Assembly: GCF_963677065.1 (NCBI RefSeq)
Contig: NZ_OY781872.1
Span: 2,351,419-2,415,418 of the forward strand
Reading direction: 5' to 3'
Origin: an uncultured Methanoregula sp.
GTDB lineage: Archaea; Halobacteriota; Methanomicrobia; Methanomicrobiales; Methanospirillaceae
DNA length: 64,000 bases
Shown here: in pieces, positions 36,613-48,600 of the stretch
Numbering within the stretch: the stretch's first letter is position 1
Layout of the letters: every line of letters begins with the position of its first letter
Made by a program: the position numbers and the translations under genes
The notes under the pieces: generated by a model
Told to the model about the DNA's origin: nothing
What the model saw: only the letters and a program-made list of their open reading frames with translations
The model's database searches: none

Positions 36613-37617
36613 ATGGATCCGGCAGTCTATGAATCTCTGCTCTATGTTATAGCCGGCATCGTTGCCGCGATTATCGTTTATTACCTGTTCAGTTTCCTGA
36701 AAAAGAAAGCCGAAACTACCGAGACGCTCATCGATGACCTCATTGTCCAGTCGCTTGGCATGCCCCTTGCCATGCTGGCGTTTTTCATCCCGTTCTTCTT
36801 TGCCATCCAGAAGATCATTGTCGCATTCCCGCAATACAGCTGGCTTGCCGGTTCTGATGTCCTTACCGCTATCTATATCCTTGTCGCAACCTGGATCATC
36901 GCAACGTTTGTTGACAGTCTCCTGGACACGTACGGCACTGCCATTGCCGAGCGGACCGAGAGCGATCTCGACGACCGTATCGTGGAGATCTTCCAGAAGA
37001 TTGCAAAGTACCTGATCTGGTTCACCGGGATCCTCTATGTCCTCTCTCTCTTCAATGTCAACATCACCCCGCTCATTGCCGGCGCCGGCGTGGTCGGCAT
37101 TGCAATTGCCTTAGCCGCCCAGGATCTCTTCTCCAACTTTTTCGGGGGAGCCGTCATCATCACCGACAAGCCGTTCAAGATCGGCGATCGGGTTCTCATC
37201 AACGATATTCTCGGGGATGTAATACGGATCGGGCCCCGGAGCACCCGCATCATCACGCTTGACTCGGATATCGTCACCATCCCGAACAACAAGATAACAA
37301 CAAGCGTTGTCCGGAACTTCTCGCTTCCGAACCCCCAGGTGCGGATCCAGATCCCGGTCACGGTTGCCCTCGGGTCGGATATCCAGACCGTGAAGTCTGT
37401 TCTTCTTGCGATCGGAAATACCGCCCTTGTAGAGAAGAAGGATTTCGTAGCAGACGTACCCGGCCCGGTGGTCTTCCTCACCAAGATGGACAAGACAACG
37501 ATGACGTTTGAACTGACGCTCTATTCCCATGAATTTGCCTATAACAGCGTTATCCGGGATTACCTCAACACCAGTATCATCGAGAGATTCAGAAAAGAAG
37601 GGATCGCATTTGCCTGA
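36613..37617 (+). CDS. MscS family mechanosensitive ion channel
   Basis: A 334-residue channel that releases solutes under membrane tension. Hydrophobic helices lie at about 7-29, 50-70, 81-102 and 130-150; the pore-lining helix with small residues (GAGVVGIAIALAAQ, about 157-172) leads into DLFSNFFGG, the MscS hallmark. The beta domain has KPFKIGDRV and a conserved IPNNK; the C-terminal alpha/beta domain follows. Length is near that of E. coli MscS plus one extra N-terminal helix. Confidence 0.94.
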   Translation: MDPAVYESLLYVIAGIVAAIIVYYLFSFLKKKAETTETLIDDLIVQSLGMPLAMLAFFIPFFFAIQKIIVAFPQYSWLAGSDVLTAIYILVATWIIATFVDSLLDTYGTAIAERTESDLDDRIVEIFQKIAKYLIWFTGILYVLSLFNVNITPLIAGAGVVGIAIALAAQDLFSNFFGGAVIITDKPFKIGDRVLINDILGDVIRIGPRSTRIITLDSDIVTIPNNKITTSVVRNFSLPNPQVRIQIPVTVALGSDIQTVKSVLLAIGNTALVEKKDFVADVPGPVVFLTKMDKTTMTFELTLYSHEFAYNSVIRDYLNTSIIERFRKEGIAFA

Positions 37618-37731
37618 ACTTTTTGCCCTGCCCCGGATCCAAAAACATTTCATTTACCAGCACAACCATAACGGGAACTACGAGATCCATCCGGTGCCCC
37701 CCACCGGGGATTTCGGATTCTTTGAGGGATC

Positions 37732-39258
37732 ATGATACACCACGTCCGTCTTTTCCTGCTGTGCATGATCGTATCCTGTACATTTCTTGCCGCAGGCGCA
37801 ACTGCACTTCCGGATACCGCAAAGGAATCCGGCTACATCGTTGTCACCGATCCGCCGGTTGCCGACTTTTTTACAAGCACGCAATACGGGAAGGCGCCAT
37901 TTACGGTAAGTTTCTTTGACCGCTCGTTAGGAGCTGCACCGATGACGTACCACTGGGAGTTCGGGGACGGGACAATCTCCGATATGCAGAACCCGGCCCA
38001 CACCTATGCTGCCGACGGAGACTACACGGTAACTCTCACCGCGGAGAACCAGTATGGCAGCAATACAAAGACCGTGCAGTCATTCATTGGCGTTGGAAAT
38101 GTGCCGGAAGCAGGTTTTTCTGCAAAACCCGTTCAGGGAGAGATTCCCCTTGCGGTACAGTTTTTTGATCTTTCCAAAAACCGGCCCGCCAGCTGGAAAT
38201 GGAATTTTGGGGATGGGGCTTTCTCAACGGAACAGAACCCGGCCCACACGTATGCTGCTGCCGGATCCTATGATGTCACGCTCCGGGTGAGCAACCATTT
38301 CGGCAGCGATGGCCTGACAAAAACAGGACTTGTCCAGGCAGGCGCCCCGGCTCCGGTCACCCCGCCCGAACCGGTTGTAGTTGAAAAACCAAAACCGGAA
38401 GGGTTTGCCGGTCTGATCCTTGCGGCCCGGGGAACCATGGAGAAGAACCTGCCAACAGCCGGTTTCATTCCGCCGGAGTTCATGGCGCTTGCCGCCGTTC
38501 TCACGAGCATGGGGGTCATCGTTCTCCAGCTCATTATTGCAAACATCGGTTTCCTTTCACAGGTCGCATTCAAGGTTGCCAAATTCTTTGCCGACCTTGC
38601 CGGGGGTCATGCTGTGGAAAAACTGAGCGAGAAAGAGATCGAAGCCCGGAAGATCACCGTCCGGAAACTCGAACCGCATTTCCTCGGCCTCTCCTCTACC
38701 GAGATCCTGGTCATCGAGGCGTCCGTCATCATGGTGGCCCTTGCCTTCATCCTGGCCGACCGGGCCGAGCTGACCCTTGAGACCGTCCTCATCTACATTG
38801 CAGTCGGTGCGGTCTCGATCGTTCTCCACGATTTTGCACATCGCTATTTTGCCACAAAACACGGGCACGATGCCGATACCCGGTTCTGGGGACTCGGGAC
38901 GGTCATCATGTTTTTGACTGCCTGGCTCTATGGCAATGCTTTTGCCCAGTCCTACCGGAACCTGGTCAACCGTGAAAAGGAAGACGATCCCCGGAATGCC
39001 GGCATCGAGATGGTTGCCGGGCCGGCCGTCAGCATCGTTCTCACATTTGTCTTTCTCGGCATGGTCATGCTCGGCGGACTCTGGGCGGTTGCCGGAGGAA
39101 TTGGTTTTGTCATCAACCTCATCACTGCCGTGTACAGTCTCATGCCCATCCCGACCATGGACGGCAAAGCCATCTGGGACTGGAACCGGGGATTGTACCT
39201 GGTACTCCTGATCCCGATGATTGCCCTGTACTTCTACACGTTCATGCTGGTCAGCTGA
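37732..39258 (+). CDS. PKD-PKD-M50-like membrane protease fusion
   Basis: A 508-residue membrane protein. A signal peptide (1-26) leads to two PKD domains (about 40-120 and 127-205) with the diagnostic WEFGDG/WNFGDG and NPAHTYA motifs. After a proline-rich hinge, the C-terminal 300 residues form several membrane helices with a site-2-protease layout: HDFAH at about 366-370 in a helix and TMDGK near 476. In M50 enzymes the first motif is HExxH; here the catalytic Glu is Asp, so activity is doubtful. The PKD part would face outside and could bind glycan or protein ligands. It starts about 115 bases after the MscS gene. Confidence 0.85.
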   Translation: MIHHVRLFLLCMIVSCTFLAAGATALPDTAKESGYIVVTDPPVADFFTSTQYGKAPFTVSFFDRSLGAAPMTYHWEFGDGTISDMQNPAHTYAADGDYTVTLTAENQYGSNTKTVQSFIGVGNVPEAGFSAKPVQGEIPLAVQFFDLSKNRPASWKWNFGDGAFSTEQNPAHTYAAAGSYDVTLRVSNHFGSDGLTKTGLVQAGAPAPVTPPEPVVVEKPKPEGFAGLILAARGTMEKNLPTAGFIPPEFMALAAVLTSMGVIVLQLIIANIGFLSQVAFKVAKFFADLAGGHAVEKLSEKEIEARKITVRKLEPHFLGLSSTEILVIEASVIMVALAFILADRAELTLETVLIYIAVGAVSIVLHDFAHRYFATKHGHDADTRFWGLGTVIMFLTAWLYGNAFAQSYRNLVNREKEDDPRNAGIEMVAGPAVSIVLTFVFLGMVMLGGLWAVAGGIGFVINLITAVYSLMPIPTMDGKAIWDWNRGLYLVLLIPMIALYFYTFMLVS

Positions 39259-39413
39259 TCACTACCGGATCCCCCGGCCAGCCGGGCCGGGGATCCCGTT
39301 TCAGATTCAGGTAATTGTTCTTTACCGGAATGGCAGCATTATCCCTTTCGGGCTTTAAAGCCGGAAAACATCAACCGTAAGGTTGATGGGTCTGCCATCC
39401 AGATCTTTACTTA

Positions 39414-40544
39414 ATGAAAAAATCCTCTCTTCTCATCATTTCTGTCATCGTTCTGGCCGTGATTCTCGCGTGTGGCTGTACCCAGTCTCCCGCCGGGAAT
39501 GCAACGGCACCAGCAGGACAGAATCCCGCTGCAGCCCCGACGTCTGCAACACTCCAACCGGCTGCGGTTATAATGGATACGGGAACTTCAGCTGTAGCAA
39601 ATCCGGGCCAGTCCATGGTACGGGGAACACCGGATCCGGCATTTTTTGTGAATATCTCGGTGGATGGAAAGATAGCGCCGGGAACAACGATCCTTGCCGA
39701 TAACCATGACCCGAAGAATCCGAGGATCATCGAAGTGAACCGGCTCGGGGAAATCGTCTGGGAATATCGTCTTTCCGATGATCTCAAACCCTTCACCAAT
39801 CCCGGGTGGGATGTCGAGGTGCTCAAGAATGGCAATGTCCTGACGCTTCTCCCGGGGTACGGGGTGCTTGAGATAAACCGGGACAAAAAAATTGTCTGGA
39901 AATACCTGGACCCGAAAGTATCCCATGATGCAGACCGGCTTTCAAGCGGCAACACCCTGGTTGTGTTTGGCTCAAAGGATACAAAAGATGATGCCCAGGT
40001 AAAGGAGATCGACCCGTCCGGAAAAGTTGTCTGGTCCTGGTATGCAAAATACCTGTTCAACACCGCAGATTATACCAATATATGGGATGAAGGCTGGACC
40101 CACACCAATGCGGTTACCCGGCTGGAGAACGGCAACACGCTCATCAGCCTCCGGAATTTCAATATTGTTGCAGAGATCGATCCAAACGGGAAACTTGTAA
40201 GAAAGATTGGGGAAGGATTCTTTGTGGCGCAGCACGATCCCCAGGTTCTTGAGAACGGCAAAATTCTTGTTGCAAACCATGTGAGGCCGAATGAAGTCAT
40301 GGAATACAATCCATCCGGTTCTGTCAGCTGGAAATTCGTGATACCGGACCGATCCGCATTCCCTATCCGGGATGCAAACAAACTTGCAAACGGGAATATC
40401 CTGATCACGGGAGCCGACCGGATCATTGAGGTCACGCCGGATAAGCAGGTTGTCTGGCTGTTCCGGTTGGCCGATGCCCCGTTCACTGATGAGCGTGTGG
40501 CGGAAAGCCGGGGCTTTTACAAGGCTGAACGCATCTCTCCCTGA
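39414..40544 (+). CDS. ASST/NHL-like beta-propeller lipoprotein
   Basis: A 376-residue exported protein with lipobox ACGC (lipid Cys near residue 22) and a Ala/Pro/Thr-rich tether. The rest has repeated beta-propeller units of the form LxNGNxL...I-V-EI-x-x-x-G-xxVW, for example KNGNVLTLLPGYGVLEI, ENGNTLISL and ANGNILIT. This resembles arylsulfotransferase (ASST)/NHL-like archaeal proteins. Whether it has sulfotransferase activity cannot be said. The start is ATG at 39414. Confidence 0.78.
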   Translation: MKKSSLLIISVIVLAVILACGCTQSPAGNATAPAGQNPAAAPTSATLQPAAVIMDTGTSAVANPGQSMVRGTPDPAFFVNISVDGKIAPGTTILADNHDPKNPRIIEVNRLGEIVWEYRLSDDLKPFTNPGWDVEVLKNGNVLTLLPGYGVLEINRDKKIVWKYLDPKVSHDADRLSSGNTLVVFGSKDTKDDAQVKEIDPSGKVVWSWYAKYLFNTADYTNIWDEGWTHTNAVTRLENGNTLISLRNFNIVAEIDPNGKLVRKIGEGFFVAQHDPQVLENGKILVANHVRPNEVMEYNPSGSVSWKFVIPDRSAFPIRDANKLANGNILITGADRIIEVTPDKQVVWLFRLADAPFTDERVAESRGFYKAERISP

Positions 40545-40701
40545 TCATTTTTTGGCAACAGCAAAAAATCCGGTGAGTCTGAAGAGCAGGATAAATTTCT
40601 TGTAACGGGAGAGAAGAATCCGTTTTGGACCATTTTTGGCATCAATTCCGATCCCTATATTACGATTGTTGGACGACTATTCTTCACGAACTGGTTTTTG
40701 C

Positions 40702-42141
40702 ATGTACGAGCTCCTTTATGTCGACGATGACCAGAATCTCCTTGAAAGCAGCAAGATCTATCTGGAACGCAAATCAGATTTCCTGGTTACAACAGCCTCT
40801 TCCGCAATGCAGGGCCTTGAACTCCTCAAAACCCGATCGTTCGATGCCATCATCTCGGATTACCAGATGGCCGGCATGGACGGGATCTCATTTTTAAAAG
40901 AAGTCAGGGCAAAGTACGATTCGGTTCCCTTCATCATTCTGACCGGCAAAGGCCGCGAGGAAGTGGTGATCGAAGCCATCAACAATGGCGCGGATTTCTA
41001 TCTTCAGAAAGGCGGGAGCCCGAAAGCCCAGTTTGCCGAACTGATCCATATGCTGATGAGTGCGGTCCAGAGGCAACGGTCTGAGGTGATCATCCGGACC
41101 AATGAAGAGCGTCTCCGCATGGCTCAGGCCATCGGCAAGACCGGAAGCTGGGAATATAACCCGGTGACCGGAACCTTCTGGGGATCGGAAGAGACATTCA
41201 GGACATTGGGCATACCCCGTCCGGATGACGGGATGATCCCAAAGGATGCACTCGGTCCCGTTATTCACGATGCCACCCGGATTTACAATGCGCTCCTCGA
41301 TCATATCGAACGCGAAAAAAAATTTACCCTGGAGATCACGGTCAGTCCGGCCAATGGTTCCCCTGAAACGTATATCGAGACGGTTGCTGAAGTCCTCCGT
41401 AATTCCTCAGGAAAACCGGTCAATGTCATCGGCGTAATAAAAGATATCACGGACTGCAGGAAAGCCGAAGATGCCCTGCGGCGATCCAACCGCCAGCTCA
41501 ACCTTCTTTTGAGCATTACACGGCATGATATCCGCAACCAGCTCATAACCCTGAACGGATACATCGCTCTTGTACGGAGTTCGCTTGGGGATCGTGAGAA
41601 GGCGCTCGAGTTCCTCAACAAGGAAGAGAAGATCATAGCTGCCATCGAGCACCAGATCATGTTCACCAAAGTATACCAGGATCTCGGCATCAGTCCCCCG
41701 GTCTGGCAGAACATCGAGCACAGCATCCGTCAGGCGATAAAAGGTACAAATTCCGGGGGTATCCGCCTGGAGGTAACCGGGCTGGAAGATACAGAAATAT
41801 TAGCCGATTCCCTTCTGGGCAAAGTTTTTTTCAATCTCGTGGATAATGCCCGTTGGCATGGCGGGGAAACATTGACCACGGTTAAGTTCTTTCCTGAGAA
41901 GAGCGGTTCCGGGCTCGTGCTGGTCTGCGAGGATGACGGTGCCGGCATCAGCAATGAGGACAAAGAGAATATTTTCGTGCGGGGGTACGGGAAGAACACC
42001 GGTTACGGGCTCTTCCTGATCCGGGAGATCCTCGCAATTACCGGTATCGCGATCCGTGAAACGGGTACGCCGGGAAAAGGGGCCCGGTTCGAGATGACCG
42101 TACCGGAAGGGGTATGGAGGATTTCCGGCAAGGAAGAATAA
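40702..42141 (+). CDS. REC-PAS-histidine kinase
   Basis: A 479-residue soluble kinase from the ATG at 40702 (MYELLYVDDDQ); an upstream ATG at 40636 would add residues outside the receiver fold. The receiver domain (acceptor Asp in IISDYQMAGMDG) ends near 125; one PAS domain with a PAC tail covers about 130-265, then the kinase core has SITRHDIRNQ (H-box), a VDNARWHG N-box, DDGAGI and GYGLFLI. The receiver closely resembles those of the other REC proteins in this window. No partner regulator lies beside it. Confidence 0.9.
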   Translation: MYELLYVDDDQNLLESSKIYLERKSDFLVTTASSAMQGLELLKTRSFDAIISDYQMAGMDGISFLKEVRAKYDSVPFIILTGKGREEVVIEAINNGADFYLQKGGSPKAQFAELIHMLMSAVQRQRSEVIIRTNEERLRMAQAIGKTGSWEYNPVTGTFWGSEETFRTLGIPRPDDGMIPKDALGPVIHDATRIYNALLDHIEREKKFTLEITVSPANGSPETYIETVAEVLRNSSGKPVNVIGVIKDITDCRKAEDALRRSNRQLNLLLSITRHDIRNQLITLNGYIALVRSSLGDREKALEFLNKEEKIIAAIEHQIMFTKVYQDLGISPPVWQNIEHSIRQAIKGTNSGGIRLEVTGLEDTEILADSLLGKVFFNLVDNARWHGGETLTTVKFFPEKSGSGLVLVCEDDGAGISNEDKENIFVRGYGKNTGYGLFLIREILAITGIAIRETGTPGKGARFEMTVPEGVWRISGKEE

Positions 42142-42628
42142 ATCATCCGGTTGACCGGGCATCCCGTTTCGGATAAGATCCCGTTCTGTTCACTCAATCC
42201 GGAATCTTTGGTCCTGCAAAGGATCCTGTTGCCCGGCAGGACGCCCTGGAACCCTATAACCCCGGTCCTGAAATCAGGGATGTCTCTTCTGGAGTAACCA
42301 TTAAAAACGAAGCGCTCATGTACTCACTTGCCAAAAATATTGATACAATAAAACCCTTTCCGGTTCCAGGCAAACGGACTCTCCCGTGATAAACCATGCC
42401 CGATTCAAGGAATATCCTGAAAATATGGAATTTCCAAACACCGGATCGTTCATGGATGGAGGAGCTTCGCTTTCAAGAACAGGTATTCCAGAAACCACGA
42501 AAAAAAACGTGTAATAGCCGGGCAGGTACTCTGTACCAGAATTTCCGGTTGCCCGTGGACATTGGAATCTTTACTGGACACGCGAAGAGATGCCTGCAAC
42601 CCGGCATCTCTCAACGGGGAGGTGCAGG
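42142..42628. other. Intergenic region before the giant kinase gene
   Basis: About 487 bases. An AT-rich stretch (AATATTGATACAATAAAA near 42335-42352) could be a promoter, and GGGGAGGTG at 42616-42624 is an unusually strong ribosome-binding site for the next gene. A 42-codon frame starting with GTG at 42386 has no recognisable content and is only a weak candidate. Confidence 0.4.
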
Positions 42629-45600
42629 ATGACAGAAACCATCCGGGTTCTCTATGTGGATGATGAACGGGATCTCCTGGAGATAGGAAAACTGTTCCTT
42701 GAAGATCTCGGGGGATTCCTGGTTGATACACAAAGTTCTGCAAAAGACGGGCTTGCTGCCCTGTCATCTGCCGGGTACGATGCCGTTGTCTCGGATTACC
42801 AGATGCCCGGTATGGACGGGATTGCATTTTTAAAACAGGTGCGGGGAAGCAAAAACAGCATACCGTTCATCCTCTTCACCGGCCGGGGCCGGGAAGAAGT
42901 TGTCATCCAGGCACTCAACGAAGGTGCCGACTTCTATCTCCAGAAAGGGGGGGAACCGGTTGCCCAGTTCACCGAACTCTCCCATAAGGTCCGCCAGGCA
43001 GTACAGCAGCGGCGGGCTGAAGCGAGCATTCGCGATCATGAGCGCCGGGAAACCGACATCATCAACTTCCTGCCCGATGCCACGTTTGCTATCGATGCAA
43101 ACGGCATCGTGATAGCCTGGAACCGGGCAATGGAGGAATTTTCAGGAGTTCCTGCAAAAGAGATCCTGGGAAAAGGCAATTACGAATACTCCCTTTCCAT
43201 TTACAATGAACGCCGTCCCGTGCTCATCGATCTGGTTCTGCAGGATGACAAAGAGACCGAGACAAAATATCCCTATATCCTGCGGTACGGAAAAAAACTG
43301 ATATCTGAGAAATTTCTCCCGGAAAAAAATAACGGGGCAGGAGCAATGATATGGTTCACCGCATCTCCCCTGTATGACACGACAGGGAAGACCATTGGTG
43401 CCATAGAATCCATCAGGGATATTACCGAGCGCAGGCGCATTGAAGAGGATGTTGTTTTCAAGAACCTGATCCTGACAACCCAGCAGGAGACATCTCCTGA
43501 CGCCATCCTCATCGTAGATAACGGCGGGAAGATCATTCATTACAACCGGAAATTTATCGAGATCTGGAAAATTCCCGAAGAGATCATCGCGCCTGGGGTG
43601 GATGAACCCGTACTGCAGTATGTGACTGAGCAGAATGCGGATCCGGCAGCATTCCTTGCCCGGGTAAGATACCTCTACGATCATAATGTGGAGAAAAGTT
43701 TTGAAGAACTCCGGCTCAAAGACGGGCGGATACTTGAGCGGCACTCGGCTCCCATGATCGGCAATGACGGGAAATTTTATGGCCGGGTCTGGTACTTCCG
43801 GGATATCACGGACCGGAAACGGGCTGAAGAGGCACTGGTCCGGGAAAAAACCTTCATCGAAGCTATCTTCAACAGCATTCCCGGGATGGTGTATCTCTAC
43901 GATGCAGACGGGAAACTGGTCCGGTGGAACAAGAATCATGAGCTGATGACAGGGTACAATGCCGATGAATTGTCCCGCATGCGCCTGTACGACTGGTACC
44001 GGGAAGATACTGAAAGCCAGGCTGCCGTAACCGAAGGAATCAAAAAGACGATAGAAACCGGTTTCGGGGAGGCGCAGGCCCGGCTTCAGAAGAAGGATGG
44101 ATCTACAATTCCCATGTATTTCACCGCAAGCCCGCTGACCATAGGAAATAATCACTATTTTACCGGCATCGGGATCGATATCACCGACCGGTTAAAAGCC
44201 GAAAAGGAACTGCGGGAGAGCGCCGAGCGGTATAAATCCCTAATTACCGTCTCAAACACCGGTGTCTGGGAATATGACCGGGACCGGAATCATCTCTGGT
44301 GCAGCCCCGAATATTTCACGATGCTCGGCCGCGACATCAAGGACTATAGCCAGCCGGGAGCAGCAACCTTGAAAGAGGTCTGGATCGATCTGCTCCACCC
44401 GGATGACCGGGAGCGGGCAACCGGGGAGTTCATGCAGTATCTTGAAAGCAATTCCACCGGGATCTACGAGAATCATTACCGCATGCAGCATGCCGACGGA
44501 CACTGGGTCTGGATCTGGGCCCGGGGCCGGACACTCCGGGATACGAACGGCACCCTTACCGGCAAAACCATTGGAACGCTCATTGATGTCACAAAGCTCA
44601 AGAAAGCGGAGGAATGGCAGCGGATCTACAATGAACATCTCCGGCTCGCACAGGAGATGGGGCATACCGGCAGCTGGCAGATCCGTATCGGATCCGACAT
44701 GGTCTGGGGATCGGATGAAACCTTCAGGATCTTCGGGATCCCGCAGCCGGATGGCGGGATGCTTTCCCTAGAACAATTCCTGTTCCGGATCCCCGAACGC
44801 GATCTTGTCAGGACCGCTCTCGATGATCTGGTCAGGAATGACAAAGCGTTTGATATTGAGTATACAATCGAACCTGCCGATGGTTCAGGAACAAAGACCG
44901 TCCATTCAAAGGCACGGATCCTCTATGACGCGGATAATAAACCTGCCTGGATCGCCGGCGTGATCCAGGATATTACAGAGCTTAAACGGGCGGATCATCT
45001 CATCAGGGAAGCAAACACCCTGTATGCCAGGACCCAGAAGATCGCCCATGTCGGCAGCTGGCAGTGGGATCTTCAGGGTAACCGTATTGAATGGTCCGAT
45101 GAGACATACCGCATCTTCGGTTATGAACCCGACGGATTCGATCTGACACTGGAAAATATCAGGAAACATATCCATCCCGCGGATCTTGAAAAACATGATC
45201 GGATTTTCTTCCAGGTCAGAACAACCCGCCGTTATGATCCGGAAGAATACCGGGTTATACGGCCGGACGGGACTGAACGGGTCATATCCAGTATGGGGGA
45301 AGTGATCACGGATAATTCCGGGGCCATTGTCAGGATCCGGGGCAGTATCCAGGATATCACTGAACATAAGCGGGCGGAGGCAGCGCTGCGGGAGAGTGAG
45401 CGGAAGTATCGCACGGTTATCGAGAATATCCAGGATATATTCTACCGGACCGATATGGAAGGCCGGCTGACCATGATAAGCCCGAGCTGGGCAACCGTGC
45501 TCGGATATGAAAGCACTGATGACTGCATCGGCAAGAGCGTTGCAGAAGATTTCTATTACGAGCCGGAGAAGCGAGATGAATTCCTGGAGATGATCCGGAA

Positions 45601-48600
45601 AAACGGTCAGGTAGAGAACTATGAGGCGGTCCTGAAACGGAAGAACGGGCAGCCGGTTTATGTCCTGACAAACAGTCATATTTTTTACAATAAGGACGGC
45701 TCTTTCGCCGGCATTGAGGGTACGATCCGGGACATCACGCCCCTCAAAGACGCGGAACTGGCACTGCGGGAGAACGAGAAGAAGTACCGCACGGTCTTCG
45801 AGAACACCGGCACCGCCACCGTTATGCTCGAATCCGACGGTACGATCAGCCTTGCCAATACCGAGTTCGGGCGGCTGACCGGCTATGCGAAAGAGGAGAT
45901 CGAGAACAAGAAGAAGTGGATGGAGTTTGTGGAGAAGGAAGACCTTGACCGGATGCTTACACAGCACCGGCTGCGGCGTGAAGACTCTGCTAATGCCCTC
46001 TCCCATTACGAGTTCAGGCTCATTGCTCGATCCGGCGATCGCAGGGAGATTTACTTAACAATCGATCTCATCCCGGGTACAACAAAGAGCGTTGCCTCCC
46101 TGCTGGACATCACCGAACGCCGCAGGAAGGAGGATGCACTCCTCAAAAAAACCGAAGAACTCCACGCAGCCTATGAACAGATCACGGCAACGGAGGAGGA
46201 ACTCCGGTCCAATTTCGATGAGCTGAGCAGGCAGGAACTGGCACTTTGCGATACGGTTAAGAAACTGGCAGATATCATTGAATTCCTGCCCGATGCTACG
46301 TTCGCTGTTGATGCCGACGGGAGGGTGATAGCCTGGAACCAGGCCATCGAACAGCTGACCGGCAGGCCAAAAGCAACGATGCTGGGCCGGGGAAATTACG
46401 AATATTCGGTTGCCATTTACGGTGAGCGCAGGCCGATACTTATCGATCTCGTCCTGCACAAGGAAGAGATGGTGTCGGAATATTACCCGGGCATGAAACG
46501 GGAAGGAGACAAACTTTTCGCCGAATGGTTCAGTCCCCATCTCCACGAAGGCAGAGGAGCCCATCTCTGGTTCGTGGCATCCCCGCTGTATGCTACAAAT
46601 GGGATGATATCGGGTGCCATTGAATCCATCCGTGAGATCACGGAACAGAAGGAGCGCGAAGCTGCCCTGAACCGGAAGAACGAGGAACTCGGAGCAGCGT
46701 ATGAAGAGATCACTTCTACCGAAGAAGAACTGCGGCAGCAGGTCGAGGAGATCCAAAGTACGCAGGCAGCTCTCAAGGAAAGCGAGGAACGGTACCGGAA
46801 TATTATCGAGGACCAGACAGAGTTCATCTGCCGGTTCCGGCCGGACGGTACGCATATATTTATCAACGAAGCGTACTGCCGGTATTTCGGCATGAGCCGC
46901 GAGGCAATACTCGGTCACCGGTTCCGGCCCCGGATACCTGCTGAAGACAGGAAACACCTGGCGGAATTCCTGGCATCGCTGACACCCTCCCGACCGGTCG
47001 GGACCATCGAGCACCGGATCATCATGCCGGATGGCACCGAACGGTGGCAGTCCTGGAGCGACCGGGCAATCTTCGACAGCGGGGGTACGGCTGTGGAATT
47101 CCAGTCTGTTGGCAGGGATATTACCAGGACCAAACAGGTGGAGGAGGAACTCCACCGGACCGTGAAGGAATACTCAGATCTCCTTAAGAATATCTCCGAT
47201 GTGTATTACCGGAGCGATGTGAATGGAAACCTTGTTCTTGCAAGCCGATCGTTTGCCCTGCTGCTGGGATACGATGACCTTTCCGAATGCATAGGAAAAC
47301 CGGTTGCTGCCACGTTCTATGCAGATCCTGGCGACCGTGCACGCTTTGTGGACCAGGTCCTTCGCAACGGTTCTGTTACCGACTACGAGCTGGTTCTGAA
47401 ACGAAAAGACGGGACTACGATAACCGTTGCCACCAGCAGCTACGTGTATTCAGATCCGGACGGCAGGATCCGGGGAATTGAAGGGACGTTCCGGGACATG
47501 ACCGAACGGAAGCGGATATCGGAACATATCAGGGAGGCAGAACAGCGGCTGACCGATATCATCAATTTCCTCCCGGATGCAACGTTTGCCATTGACCGGG
47601 AGGGCAGGGTGATTGCGTGGAACAGGGCAATCGAGGAGATGACCGGCGTTTCCGCAGGAGAGATGATCGGAAAAGGAAATTACGAGTACTCGCTCCCGTT
47701 CTATAGCGAAAGGCGCCCGACACTTATCGATCTTATTTTTTCCGGAAATGTAAAAACTGAAAAGATGTACGCATCGGTCCAGCGGAATGGTACGATTCTT
47801 ACCGCTGAAACCGGGATTGCCCGGGTTGCCGGAAAGAACATCTTTCTCTGGGAGAAAGCCGGGCCGCTCTTCAATACCTCAGGCGAAGTCATTGGAGCGA
47901 TCGAATCCATCCGCGATATCACGGACAAGCGGCTGCTTGAAGATTCCTTGAAACAGCTGAACAGGAAGCTGAACCTGCTGGGATCCATCACCCGGCACGA
48001 TATCAACAACCAGCTCACAAAACTGATGAGTTATCTCAGGATGCTGGAGAAGACTCAGCCGGAGGTATCGGACAATGAATATGCCCGGAAGATTGCAGTC
48101 ATCGCCCGGCAAATCCTCTCGATGATCCAGTTCACCAGACAATACGAGGAGATCGGGGTAAAAGCGGCGGCCTGGCAGGATTGCCGCATGCTTGCAGACA
48201 ATGCAAAATCCGAGATTGGTCCATCGCCGGTGATCTTAAAGAACGATCTTCCTTTCGGGATAGAGATATTTGCCGACCCGCTTATTCTCAAGGTTTTTTA
48301 CAACCTTGTGGACAACGCAGTGACGTATGGGGAGAAGATCACCACCATCCGGTTCTTCTCAAAAGAATCCGGTGAGGATTTCATCCTTGTCTGCGAGGAC
48401 GATGGCTGCGGTGTGCCGTTCGATCAGAAAGAGCAGATATTCGAGCGGGGATATGGCAAGAACACCGGACTCGGCCTTGCACTTTCAAAGGAGATCCTTG
48501 CCATTACCGAAATAACCATTGCCGAGACCGGTGAGCCGGGAACGGGCGCCCGTTTTGAACTGACCGTGCCCAAAGGAGCGTGGCGGATCCGTAAAGAGGA

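Noticed and set aside
42386..42514. 42-codon frame before the giant kinase
   Set aside because: GTG start without a ribosome-binding site, no recognisable content; kept only as a remark on the region.
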